NCBI RefSeq assembly: GCF_008017455.1
Contig: NZ_VRTY01000012.1
Coordinates: forward strand, 1 to 64,000
DNA: 64,000 bases
Direction: 5' to 3'
Origin: Pontibacter qinzhouensis
GTDB taxonomy: Bacteria > Bacteroidota > Bacteroidia > Cytophagales > Hymenobacteraceae
Shown: positions 49,911 through 59,000 of the stretch, piece after piece
Numbering within the stretch: position 1 is the first letter of the stretch
Layout: each line of letters begins with the position of its first letter
Position numbers and translations under genes: made by a program
Notes under the pieces: model-generated
What the model was told of the DNA's origin: nothing
What the model saw: the letters and a program-made list of their open reading frames with translations, nothing else
Database searches by the model: none

Positions 49911-50486
49911 ATGAAAAAGGTAACCTCAATAGTAAGTATGATGCTGATGGTAGCCATCGCATGTACAGGGTCTGTGCACGCTCAGGATAAAAAGAAATGG
50001 AGCCCGCAGGCAAAGGGCACGGTTATAGGCGCCGGTACCGGAGCTGCGGCAGGTGCTATTATACATAAGCGCAACAGGGTAGTGGGTGGTGTAGTAGGAG
50101 GTGTGGTTGGTGGTGGTACCGGCTATGCCATTGGCAAACACATCGACAATAAAAACAAAGAGAAGGAAGCTGAGGCAGCCAGAATAGCCGCCGCAAACAA
50201 AGCCGCCGCCGACAGAGCCGCTGCCGAACGGGCCATGGCCAGAAGAACGGAAACCAGCCGGGCTGCAGCAAATCAAAAACCAGCATCGCCGGCACGAACA
50301 GTAACTACAGGGCATGCTTATGCGCCTAATCAGGGCGAGTTCGAAATGGCAAACTTTACCTCGGTGTATGATGCCAAAGGAAACGTAGTCCCTAACATGA
50401 TGAGTACGGCCTATTTGCCAAATAACCACTACGGCGACCATACAAAACCCTACGCTACCTCCGAACTCAGAAGAAAGAGCTGGTAA
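49911..50486 (+). CDS. Exported YMGG-like glycine-zipper protein
   Basis: This 191-residue protein has a signal peptide at 1-24 (ACTGSVHAQ). A glycine-zipper spans residues about 35-80 (GTVIGAGTGAAAGAIIHKR, VVGGVVGGVVGGGTGYAIG), of the YMGG kind that packs into membranes. A long Ala/Arg/Glu helix follows (KEKEAEAARIAAANKAAADR), then a polar tail with Asn and Tyr. It is probably an envelope protein of the periplasm or outer membrane. No enzymatic role is visible. A terminator follows. Confidence 0.8.
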   Translation: MKKVTSIVSMMLMVAIACTGSVHAQDKKKWSPQAKGTVIGAGTGAAAGAIIHKRNRVVGGVVGGVVGGGTGYAIGKHIDNKNKEKEAEAARIAAANKAAADRAAAERAMARRTETSRAAANQKPASPARTVTTGHAYAPNQGEFEMANFTSVYDAKGNVVPNMMSTAYLPNNHYGDHTKPYATSELRRKSW

Positions 50487-50508
50487 CGAAATAGTTTTAC
50501 TCTTAACA

Positions 50509-50545
50509 GTGCCCAGGCGCTACAGCGTTCGGGCACCTCCTTTTA
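50509..50545 (+). terminator. Terminator after the glycine-zipper gene
   Basis: GTGCCC (50509-50514) and GGGCAC (50531-50536), with an inner CGCT/AGCG stem, are followed by CTCCTTTT. Confidence 0.65.
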
Positions 50546-50605
50546 AATTGTAGCTGGCTACAGGCGCTATGGCGCGGTAGCAGTACTCAACTAAATATCA
50601 ACGTC

Positions 50606-51064
50606 ATGAAATCATTTATCTTTAGTATCGTCATAACTGTTATGCTGGCTTCGTGTGCGGGCAATAACGAGGGGGTAAACGTGCAGGCCCTGAACCAGGA
50701 GTTTATCAGCGCCTGGAACAATAAAGATGTAGCCGGTCTAGAAGCCATGCTGGCAGAAGATGTTCATTTTCTGCAAGGCGAAGTACACTACCGGGGCAAA
50801 GCAGAAGTAGCCAAAAACTGGGTACGCGAAACCACCGGCACTATCAGCGACCTCAAGACAAACGTCGTTAGCTCTGCATCAGATAGCCAAATGGCTTACG
50901 AAGGCGGTACTTATTCTGTTGATGTACTGCCTGCAGGCCCAGATCAGCCCTACGGTATCGGAGAAGGTAATTTTATGCTGCTCTGGAAAAAAGGAACCGA
51001 TGGCGCATGGAAGTTAAGTTACGCTCAACTAGAAGGGCTACCTGTGCAGGTGAAGAATAGGTAA
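50606..51064 (+). CDS. Lipoprotein with SnoaL/NTF2-like (DUF4440) domain
   Basis: This 152-residue exported protein has lipobox MLASC (Cys17). The remainder is one NTF2-like cone fold: NQEFISAWNNKDVAGLEAMLAEDVHFLQG (residues 29-57, in parts), RGKAEVAKNWV, then strands ending WKLSYAQLEGLPV. The family includes isomerases and binding proteins; this one's ligand is unknown. It is closed by a strong terminator. Confidence 0.85.
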   Translation: MKSFIFSIVITVMLASCAGNNEGVNVQALNQEFISAWNNKDVAGLEAMLAEDVHFLQGEVHYRGKAEVAKNWVRETTGTISDLKTNVVSSASDSQMAYEGGTYSVDVLPAGPDQPYGIGEGNFMLLWKKGTDGAWKLSYAQLEGLPVQVKNR

Positions 51065-51090
51065 GTGCTACCAGTTAAGCAAATTTATAG

Positions 51091-51122
51091 AAAAAGGCCA
51101 GCAACAAGCTGGCCTTTTTCTA
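51091..51122 (+). terminator. Intrinsic terminator after the NTF2-like lipoprotein
   Basis: AAAAAGGCCAGC (51091-51102) and GCTGGCCTTTTT (51108-51119) form a perfect 12-base stem with a 5-base loop. It also serves the converging gene. Confidence 0.93.
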
Positions 51123-51154
51123 TTGTGGAAAGTTCTATGTAACGCGTGTAGTGG

Positions 51155-51967
51155 TTAATGCGGCAGCCGTTGCCAGGTTTCGTTTATCTTGTTGCCGGTG
51201 CTGCTCAGGCCACTGTGGTGCCAGTCGCCGTTTTTGAGTTCAAAATCGAAGCTGAGTTGCTGACCAACCCTGCTGCCGTCGCGCGAGAAGAATTCGATTT
51301 GCTCGGTGTATTTGCCGTTGCCGGTGGTGTAGGTGCCGCCGCCTGTGCCGAAGAAGCCGGCCGTTTCGGAGTTAAAGGCAATCCACTGGAACCTGTTGCC
51401 TGCCAGTATTTTAATGGTTTTGCGAGGTCCGGGTTTAATGGTGCTCATTTTCCCTTCTTCATCTACACGACCGCTGATGCGCCAGGAGCCGGTAAGTGGT
51501 GTCTTGCTTTTATCAGCGGGTAATTTCTCCCAGGTTTCGGGTTTGCCGGAGGCTGGCTTTTGCTGCAGCGAGTTTTTCTGAAGGGTAAAGGTGCTGGTGA
51601 CGGAGCTGCCCACGGTAGTAGAATCGAGGGTATTAAACTCGTAGGTTTCGGTGAGCTGGCCATTGCTGATGCTATAGGTGCCGCCATAGGTGCCCACAAA
51701 CTTTTTCTGCTCTTTATCGAAAACAGCAACCGAGAAAAAACCATCGGCCACGAGTTTTATAACTGTTGCACCCGCCTCCGGACCTGTGGCCGAGCTGGTG
51801 CTTCGTTTCCAGGCGCCTTCCAGAGCCTGAACCTGTGGGCTCGATTGCGCTACCGCTGGCGATGAAGCGGCAGAACCAACATCTTTTTTGGGTACAGTAA
51901 AGCCCATCAGCAGCACCAGGCTAAGGCACAGAGCTTTTTTGAAGGGAGATAGCAGGTGAGTTTTCAT
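51155..51967 (-). CDS. Exported protein with two lipocalin-like repeats
   Basis: This 270-residue protein has a signal peptide (residues 1-24, LSLVLLMGFTVP). Two tandem copies of one domain follow: the first has LEGAWKR then KFVGTYGGTYSISNGQLTE, the second has LTGSWRI then GFFGTGGGTYTTGNGKYTE. Each repeat then has EFNTLDSTTVG or FFSRDGSRVG and ends WEKLP or WQRLP. Such small beta-barrels usually bind hydrophobic ligands, but the ligand is not known. Internal duplication is direct from the sequence. Confidence 0.8.
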   Translation of the reverse strand: MKTHLLSPFKKALCLSLVLLMGFTVPKKDVGSAASSPAVAQSSPQVQALEGAWKRSTSSATGPEAGATVIKLVADGFFSVAVFDKEQKKFVGTYGGTYSISNGQLTETYEFNTLDSTTVGSSVTSTFTLQKNSLQQKPASGKPETWEKLPADKSKTPLTGSWRISGRVDEEGKMSTIKPGPRKTIKILAGNRFQWIAFNSETAGFFGTGGGTYTTGNGKYTEQIEFFSRDGSRVGQQLSFDFELKNGDWHHSGLSSTGNKINETWQRLPH

Positions 51968-52515
51968 GGCAGATGATTTATTTGTTTTAGATGTTTAACG
52001 ATTTCTATACTAAAAAAGAAGAAGGCAAGGAATAAACTGTAAAACGAAACTAACATGCCTAAGTTAAACTATTCCGCCAATTAAAAGTAAGTTACAACGA
52101 AAGTGCTGCACCAAGTTATAGTCCTTGACTCAACTTTCCAGAACTTGGAATAGCACTGCTATCTGTTACTGGACATAAGACGCAGGACGCAAGAAGTTAA
52201 CTTTAACCTTCGAATCTGAAAGTTACAGGTAAGTGCAAGTTTCTGAATAATTAAAAATTGCAAAGAAATGACTAGAGTCTTCATACTTGCATCTTTTTTT
52301 GCCTGATTAAAGTTCGTGACGAATTATTTGAATGAAAATGGCCTTCCGAAGGTTTTTTGGCTACATTTCGGTAAGGTCTGCATATAGCTATGTGCCTTTG
52401 CGTACACCTTTGTTTTATGAGTGCCGGGCAGAATTTAGCAGCCAACGTTTGTTATTTCTGCTAAGTGGTGCTAATATTAACTGTTGATATCGCTTTACCT
52501 GAATTAAACTGTACT
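51968..52515. other. Gap upstream of the beta-propeller lipoprotein gene
   Basis: Contains element copy 19 and, near 52170-52200, the phrase ACTGGACATAAGACGCAGGA related to that upstream of thiL. No gene is visible. Confidence 0.5.
52322..52378 (+). repeat. 57-bp intergenic element, copy 19
   Basis: Starts AATTATTTGAATGAAAATGG, then CCTTCCGAAGGTTTTTTGG, ends GTAAGGTC. It does not follow a plus-strand gene; the next plus-strand gene starts 138 bases later. Confidence 0.85.
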
Positions 52516-53388
52516 ATGAAAAAAATATGGATACTCGCGGCAGCCTCTGCTGTACTTTTCTCTTGTTCCAACCAGCCTGAGAACCAGGAAACTGCAGAAA
52601 CAGAAGTAGCCGCAATTAAAGAACCTTCTCTTACGAAGGTGTGGGAAACCGACACCATCATGACAACAGCCGAGTCTACGCTCTACGACCGTGCGGCTAA
52701 TATTATCTACGTCAGCAACATCAGCGGTAATTCGGCCGAAAAAAACGGGAAAGGGTTTATTGCCACCATGAAACCAGACGGTTCTGTAGCGGAACTTAAC
52801 TGGCTTACGGGCCTCAACGCGCCCAAAGGAATGGCCATGCTAAACGGCAGGTTGTATGTTACAGACATCGATGTGCTGGTTGAAATAGATGTGGCCTCCC
52901 GCAAAGTGCTGAACCGTTACCCAGTGCAGGATGCTGTGTTCCTGAACGATGCCGCAACCGATGGCCGTATTATTTACTTCTCTGACTCCAGAACCGGTAA
53001 AATTCACTCACTCGAAAACGGCACTGTGGTTACTGTTGCCGAGGGCCTCGAAAATATTAACGGCCTGGCCTTTAACGAAGCGGGCCAACTGTTCCTGCTC
53101 GATGGCAAAGGCTTGCACCGTTACATTATGGCCGATAAAAACACCGAACCTGTAAACGAAGCGGTAACAGGTGGCGATGGCCTGGTGATCCTGAACGACT
53201 CTACCTTTATTGCCAGCCGCTGGGATGGCGAAATCTACTTTATCAGTAACGGGCAGGAGCACCTGATGCTCGACACCAAAGCCGCAGGAGCCAACACCGC
53301 CGACATAGACTTTATTGCAGAAGAAAACCTGGTGCTGGTACCTACTTTTAAAGATAACAGGGTAGTAGCCTATAAACTCAATTACTAG
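52516..53388 (+). CDS. SMP-30/YncE-like beta-propeller lipoprotein
   Basis: This 290-residue exported protein has lipobox VLFSC (Cys17). The rest repeats a four-strand blade pattern (TLYDRAANIIYVSNISG, GMAMLNGRLYVTDID, LNDAATDGRIIYFSDSR, GLAFNEAGQLFLLDG, DIDFIAEENLVLVPTFKDNR), as in SMP-30/gluconolactonase-like propellers that act on or bind sugars and lactones. The open frame extends to 52465, but ATG 52516 gives the clean lipoprotein signal. Confidence 0.85.
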   Translation: MKKIWILAAASAVLFSCSNQPENQETAETEVAAIKEPSLTKVWETDTIMTTAESTLYDRAANIIYVSNISGNSAEKNGKGFIATMKPDGSVAELNWLTGLNAPKGMAMLNGRLYVTDIDVLVEIDVASRKVLNRYPVQDAVFLNDAATDGRIIYFSDSRTGKIHSLENGTVVTVAEGLENINGLAFNEAGQLFLLDGKGLHRYIMADKNTEPVNEAVTGGDGLVILNDSTFIASRWDGEIYFISNGQEHLMLDTKAAGANTADIDFIAEENLVLVPTFKDNRVVAYKLNY

Positions 53389-53486
53389 CAGAAGCGTGAA
53401 ATTTGAGCAGTAGCGGCGATTCATAATCACGCCGCTACTCTTGTACTTATTGCCTGCTCCAGCTTGTTTTTCTGGCTACATGCTTT

Positions 53487-53543
53487 AATTATTTGAATGG
53501 AAAAGGCCTTCAGAAGGTTTTTTAAGATTTTTTTGCCAAGGGT
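53487..53543 (+). repeat. 57-bp intergenic element, copy 20
   Basis: Starts AATTATTTGAATGGAAAAGG, then CCTTCAGAAGGTTTTTT, ends TTGCCAAGGGT. It lies 98 bases after the propeller gene, in the same orientation. Confidence 0.9.
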
Positions 53544-53553
53544 AATCCGGTAA

Positions 53554-53976
53554 CTACACACCTTGCTGTAGCCGTTTGGTGATCTGGAGCACCTCGTTCC
53601 ACTTTCCTGTTTCGGCATATGCTTTCAGAACCTGGTTGCGTTTGGTGAGCAGGCGCGTCATATAGTGCTCCAGAAAAAGTTTATTGGCCAGCGTACCCAG
53701 CAAGCCAAGCGGCGACGTGTAATCGAAAATATCGGTGATGCGTGTTTCTGCGCCTGCTTTCTCGAACAGGTGCTGGTGCCTGAAACTTTTAAATGCGTCA
53801 CTTACCATTTCATCTGCAAAATAATAAGGCCGGTTATAGGCTGTTAGGGTGGGAAAACGAGATGGGGTATGGTGGGTAGTAAGGTATTTACCTTTGATGT
53901 AAAGCAGCCACTGTAGTATGCTGTAAGGCTGGATGACGTTAAAAAGGGAGCTGCCAGTTCTCTGGCAACTCCCTTT
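53554..53976 (-). pseudogene. 5'-truncated SRPBCC (START-like) family gene
   Basis: The C-terminal half of a SRPBCC ligand-binding protein is intact: NRPYYFADEMVSDAFKSFRH, then DIFDYTSPLGLLGTLANKLF and a helix ending RNQVLKAYAETG. The frame is open up to a stop at 53977-53979, but the first 57 codons hold no ATG, GTG or TTG start and do not look like the normal N-terminal half (about 70 residues). The only start is an internal ATG at 53808, giving 84 residues. A terminator hairpin sits exactly where the N-terminal part should begin. It looks like a remnant. Confidence 0.6.
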
Positions 53977-53980
53977 TTAA
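53941..53980. terminator. Bidirectional terminator at the broken end of the SRPBCC remnant
   Basis: AAAAAGGGAG, then TGCCAG, pair with CTGGCA, then CTCCCTTTTT, with one mismatch and a 4-base loop. A and T runs flank the stem. Confidence 0.88.
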
Positions 53981-54024
53981 TTTTTTACTCCGGATGAAGG
54001 ATGATCATCTGAATTTAAAGCACA

Positions 54025-54273
54025 TTATCTTTTTTTGAGATCGTCCCGATCCCTTTCCTTCTCCGAGTTAACAGTTCTGGTTCTGGTGGTTGTATCGTAT
54101 TCAACAACGGTTTCTTCTACTTCGTACTCCGTCACGATGGTGTCACGGGCAACTACGCGCCTGCTGTCATCATCGTCCATAACGGTAGCACTATCTCCAC
54201 TGCCTTGCCTTTCGCAAGAAAACAGAAAAACAGCTGTAAGTGTAAACACACCTGGTAATAGTATATTTTTCAT
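54025..54273 (-). CDS. Small acidic lipoprotein
   Basis: This 82-residue exported protein begins MKNILLPGVFTLTAVFLFSC with a lipobox (FLFSC, Cys20). The mature part is highly charged (DDDDSRR, VTEYEVEETVVEYDTTT, KERDRDDLKKR) and low in complexity. The open frame reaches 54444, but the longer start has no signal. Function unknown. A small envelope protein of this type is common in the phylum. Confidence 0.7.
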   Translation of the reverse strand: MKNILLPGVFTLTAVFLFSCERQGSGDSATVMDDDDSRRVVARDTIVTEYEVEETVVEYDTTTRTRTVNSEKERDRDDLKKR

Positions 54274-54449
54274 TTCTGTATCGGTTAATGTGACAATACG
54301 TGGCCTTTGAACAGGACTTTTCCTGTGGCTGGGCCACAACTTCTTATAGTACGAATTAAAATGCCGAAATGATTTTTTTGCCTGAATATGCGGCTTGCAG
54401 CAGTTGTTGTAATGTAAGAAAGTGCCTTGTGTGGCAGGAGGCAAATCCT

Positions 54450-54516
54450 AAAAGGCGGAAGCCCATTTTCAGAAGTTGGTCAATATCCGTCTTCTGAAAA
54501 TGGGCTTCCGCCTTTT
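54450..54516. terminator. Terminator with a 26-base perfect stem
   Basis: The arm 54450-54475 (AAAAGGCGGAAGCCCATTTT then CAGAAG) is exactly complementary to 54491-54516, with a 15-base loop. It lies 17 bases after the stop of the gene at 54534 and ends in T4, so it should terminate that gene. Confidence 0.9.
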
Positions 54517-54533
54517 AAACTGGTATGGTGATA

Positions 54534-54812
54534 TTAAGCGAGTGCTTTCTCAATAGAAGGTACCAGCATTTTATGTGCAACAGATTCCATTAGGTTCGCT
54601 TCTTTTGAATACGGATGAACGCCATCCATAAACGTGTAGGTAATTCGTTCGAATTGCATCTCGTTGCCGGTAATTTTACTCATTGCCATATGGCGTATAT
54701 CGGTGCATTGGCCTACGTGTACTACTTTACCATCAAGATACAGGGCATACACATAGGTGCCAGCCTTTTGGGTTGTTTCGTTCAGTTTGTTTTCTTTGCT
54801 AGAGATTATCAT
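54534..54812 (-). CDS. Small GIY-YIG-like protein, catalytically degenerate
   Basis: This 92-residue protein resembles the GIY-YIG fold: TYVYALYLDGKVVHVGQCTDIR (residues 18-39, in parts) matches the GIY...YIG strand pair and following Arg, and KEANLMESVAHKML matches the later Glu helix. The usual GIY and YIG read YAL and HVG, so nuclease activity is doubtful. The family assignment is by pattern only. It is a single-gene unit ended by the 26-base stem. Confidence 0.5.
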   Translation of the reverse strand: MIISSKENKLNETTQKAGTYVYALYLDGKVVHVGQCTDIRHMAMSKITGNEMQFERITYTFMDGVHPYSKEANLMESVAHKMLVPSIEKALA

Positions 54813-55227
54813 GATCTTTTAGGATTATGTAGTAGACTTGATATTCATGTTTATTGACAATGGATAATTATAATTAGTTCAGGAAATAAAGAAAATATTT
54901 TTAGTTTAAAAGTTGTAACATTAAGAAAATGTGAAACTTATAAGCGTTAGTTATTCTTGCTTATGGTTTATTGCATTTGAGCTAATTCTTTATAAATGTA
55001 CTAAATAAATATTTATTAGCCTTCCATAATGTTAATATTTGAGTATAAATACTTAAAAATAGGTGATGTTGCAGTTAAAGATAGCTTGAATAATGTGTAT
55101 TTTTTACTTTCGTTTACTTTTGTTTTATATTTTTGCCGAAGATATTGGTTATTAAACGGAATACGATGTAGAGCTTTAGAGGCAAAGCGCAAGTATTATT
55201 TTTAGCTTGCTTTTATAGCACAGCAGC

Positions 55228-55284
55228 AATTATTCTAATGAAATCAGGCTTCCGAAGGTTTTTTAGAAAACTTCTTCCAAGGTC
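55228..55284 (+). repeat. 57-bp intergenic element, copy 21
   Basis: Starts AATTATTCTAATGAAATCAG, then GCTTCCGAAGGTTTTTT, ends TTCCAAGGTC. No plus-strand gene lies upstream. Confidence 0.87.
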
Positions 55285-55667
55285 TTTACACAACAGTATA
55301 AACTGTTAATGCCGCTGTTCAAATGGTTGAGACAGAACATTTGTTTATAAACTTCCAAAGCTCTTAGGAAATACTCAAAATTTTTTTGGTTGGCTACAGC
55401 AGGATTTGGAGAAGGATTACAAATACTGTACAATTTTGCTGAAATTCACAAGTGATATAATGCTTATATAAAATAGAACTATATCGAGGTTCGGAAAGCC
55501 GTCTGTTTAGCTAAGTCTCTTATAATGCTCACCTCAGGTAGCTGTTGTTTAACCAGGCAAGTAAAAGTGTTTTCTCTTTCTTGAGCCAAAATGAACTGCA
55601 CCTACAGTCCTGGCACATTGAGTAGCAGACTCTGCCTAGGTTCAACTAAACACAAATGAAGGTGTTT

Positions 55668-55724
55668 ACCCTTGGATAAAAACTAACGAAAAACTCTTGG
55701 AAGGCACTTTTTATTCTAATAATT
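55668..55724 (-). repeat. 57-bp intergenic element, copy 22
   Basis: Minus strand starts AATTATTAGAATAAAAAGTG, then CCTTCCAAGAGTTTTT, ends TATCCAAGGGT. It faces copy 21 in inverted orientation. Confidence 0.87.
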
Positions 55725-56029
55725 ACAGACAGACGTTTCCTTTTTTTCAGAAGCATCCTCTAAAATAGACTTGAAAGTTCGCACCGGTTATGAACAGCAA
55801 GAACATTCTTCTGAGTGGTGCAGAGGCGCTAATTTCGTTTTCTGGTGCTGATCTCTGGAACAGATAATTTTTTCATTCTCTTAATCCTGTTTAAATTAGC
55901 TTTCTTTGTAGGTTGAAGTAATTGCATAAAGATAAGATAGGTGGAGCTTGGAAAACGTATACAGCTTTTTTTTATAGGCAAGAAACAGTTTCTTTTTGGT
56001 GCAACTAGTATAATAGGCAGGCTTAGAAT

Positions 56030-59000
56030 ATGATGCATGATCAAAATCAGGACAGTGCTTTGGCAGTATTGCTTTTCGAAAAGTTGCAATATGGTATCCT
56101 CGTAACAGATGGCCAGGGTACCATTGTGTCGGTAAACGATGCGTTTGCAGCCTATGTGGCCTTGCCTGCACCAGCCTACTCTTATGCGGGTAAGCCCATC
56201 AGCTCACTCGGGGAATATGCTTTTTTAGCGCAGCCTGCTGTTGCTCCCGGTAAAAGTGCCGGACCTGTTACCACACGCATCACCGTTGATGGAACAGATT
56301 TTCGTTGCCAGGTCGTTGCCGGTATAGAGGTGGCAGGAGCTGGTGCTACAGGAATAGCCTGCATTTTAAGCGCGGAAGATGCTTTAGATACAGTTCCTCA
56401 GAAACCTGATCCAAAGCAGCAGCAAACGTTTACAGATCATAATCCTAATCCTGTTTTTAGTGTAAGTTACGAGGGGGAGCTGCTCTACCGCAATGCAGCC
56501 GCCCACAAGTTATTGCAGCAATTATCGGCCAAACGCCAGGCTGCACTGGGCAAGCTGCTGCTCCGCAAAATACGAAAGGCAGATAAAGACCTGTATACCG
56601 GCGAATGTGTGGTGTATCTGGGGCAGTCTTATTATAATTTCTCTGTGGTGCACGATCAGCACCACGAATTTGTAAGGCTCTACCTGATCGATATTTCAAC
56701 GAAAAGACAGGCGCAACAGGCCCTGAAAGAAAGTCAGCGGCTGGTGCACAATATTATGCGTACGGTGCCGGGTATTATTTTTATTTATGAACCTGCTACT
56801 GGCAAAACCCTCTACACCAACAGTTATGTGGAGCAGGTGCTGGGCTATAACAGCGTAGATGTTGCCATTATGGGCGAAACATTCCTGTTTTCTATTATTT
56901 GCGAAGACCAGGTAGAACAGGTGCGCGCCAGGCTGCAGCGGATAGCCCATTCACCCTCCGACGATGTAGACGAATTAGAATACAAAGTAAAGGACAAAGC
57001 AGGCAATGTGCGGTGGCTCGCCTGCCGCGAGTCTGTTTTTGAACGCAATGCTGCAGGTCAGGTAACCCAGGTTATCGGGTCAGCCATCGATATAACCGAA
57101 CAGAAACGCCATACCCAGCTGCTTGCCAAGCAAAAAGCTTTTTACGAGTCTATCCTGGATACTATTTCATCTGAAATCGTGGTATTCGACCATGAACTCC
57201 GCTATAAATATGTCAATCCTTCGGCCATCAAAGAAAAAGAAGTCAGGGATTGGATGTTAGGCAAGAACAACACAGAATTTGCAGCTTTCCGGAATTTGCC
57301 CGAAGAGCGATTTTTACACAGGTCTAAACATTTAAAAGAAGCACTGGAGAAAAAGGCACCGGTGCAGATGAGCGAAACCATTACAGATGAGGCTGGTGCT
57401 GCAACACACGTTATCCGGGAAATAAACCCGTTAATAGATGAGAAAGGCCGTGTGAAACTACTGGTTACATCGGGGCAGGATGTAACTGCGCTGCATAATG
57501 CACAGCAGGAGGCCCTTACCAGCGAGGCCTACAACAAAGCCATTTTACGCGCCATACCCGACCTTGTATTTATTGTAGACAAAGACGGTACCTTTAAAGC
57601 TGCCAACAACTCTGCCTACATCCCGATGGGTATGACCGAGGCGGAGCTGGTTGGCAAAAATTTGCGCAGCCTCCTGCCACAACAGCTCGCAGATCAGTTT
57701 CAGGAGCATTTCGACCAGGTTCTTCGTACCGGGCAGATAGCTACCCTGAAACACAACCATGACAGCGCCAAAGGCACCATTTTCTGCGAAACCAGAGTGC
57801 TGAAATATGACGACGATACCCTCCTGATGATGGTGCGCAACATAACCGAGCAGCACGAAAATGAGCTATTGCTGAAAGAGAAAGATGAGCTGCTCCGGCA
57901 GATTATGGATAACAGCTTTAACCTGATTTATGTAAAAGACGCCGCAGGAATTTACTCTTATGTAAACAATACGTTTGCTGCGTATGTTGGCAGACCTGCA
58001 GAAGAAATAATAGACAAAACGGCTTCCGGTGTTCTACGGCAGGCAGCCCAAAATGCTGCTGTTCAGGAAACAGATGCCAAAGTTCTGCGAACCATGTGCC
58101 AGCATACCATAGAGGAACCTTTCACTATCTATAACGGTCAGGAAGCCTGGCTCCGCATTGTTAAAAAGCCTCTCGTTGCCCGCTCCGGTGAAGTGCAGAT
58201 ACTTAGCATAGCCACCGACATTACAGAAGAGAAACAAGCCAAATTACAGCTGCAGAAAAGCGAGGAACTTTACCGGCTGCTCTCCGAGAACTCAAAAGAT
58301 GTAATTTGCCTGCACGACACCGACGGCACCATTACTTTTATCTCAAAATCGGTAGAAGACCTGTTTGGGTATACACAAAGCGAAATGATCGGGATGTCGC
58401 CATTTGCTTTGCTGCACCCCGATGATGCCGTCCAAGTTAATTCCGATACTTTACGCGAGGTGCTGGCTCAGAAAAACAACACCATGGTAGACCTGCGCCT
58501 CCGCCGAAAAGAAGGAGAATATATCTGGGTGGAGGTTGCCATAAAACCTATTGTGAACAAAGAAGGTGAAACGTACAAAATACAAACCTCCTTCCGCGAT
58601 ATTTCTGACAGAAAAAAAGCCAGCGAAGCCCTAAAAAGCAGTGAGAAGAAGTACCGGGAGCTGATAAAACACAGCCAGGCCTATATCCTGACGCACGACA
58701 TGGAAGGGAATATACTGTCGGTGAACCCGTACCTGTTGCATCAGCTTGGTTTAGCCGAAGCCGATGTGCTGGGCAAAGGTTTTCAGCTATTCTTTTCTTA
58801 TACAAGTGCTCAGAGTTACCAGGAGTATCTGCAGCAGTTCGATAAAGTGTCGGCAGCCGAAGGGTTGTTTACCATAACCGACCGGGAAGGGGAGCGGCGG
58901 TACCTGTATTGCCAAAGCTACAAAGTGCAGGAACAGGGAGATGCTCCTTACCTGATCGCTATTGCGCAGGACATTACAGAGCGCATTCTGATAGAGGAGG

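Larger units (their letters stand above)
54813..56029. other. 1.2-kb AT-rich gap with two inverted 57-bp elements
   Basis: Copies 21 (plus) and 22 (minus) bound 55228-55724. The remainder is strongly AT-rich (54840-55230) or of ordinary composition (55300-55660). No open frame with gene character, tRNA or riboswitch was recognised. Confidence 0.55.
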
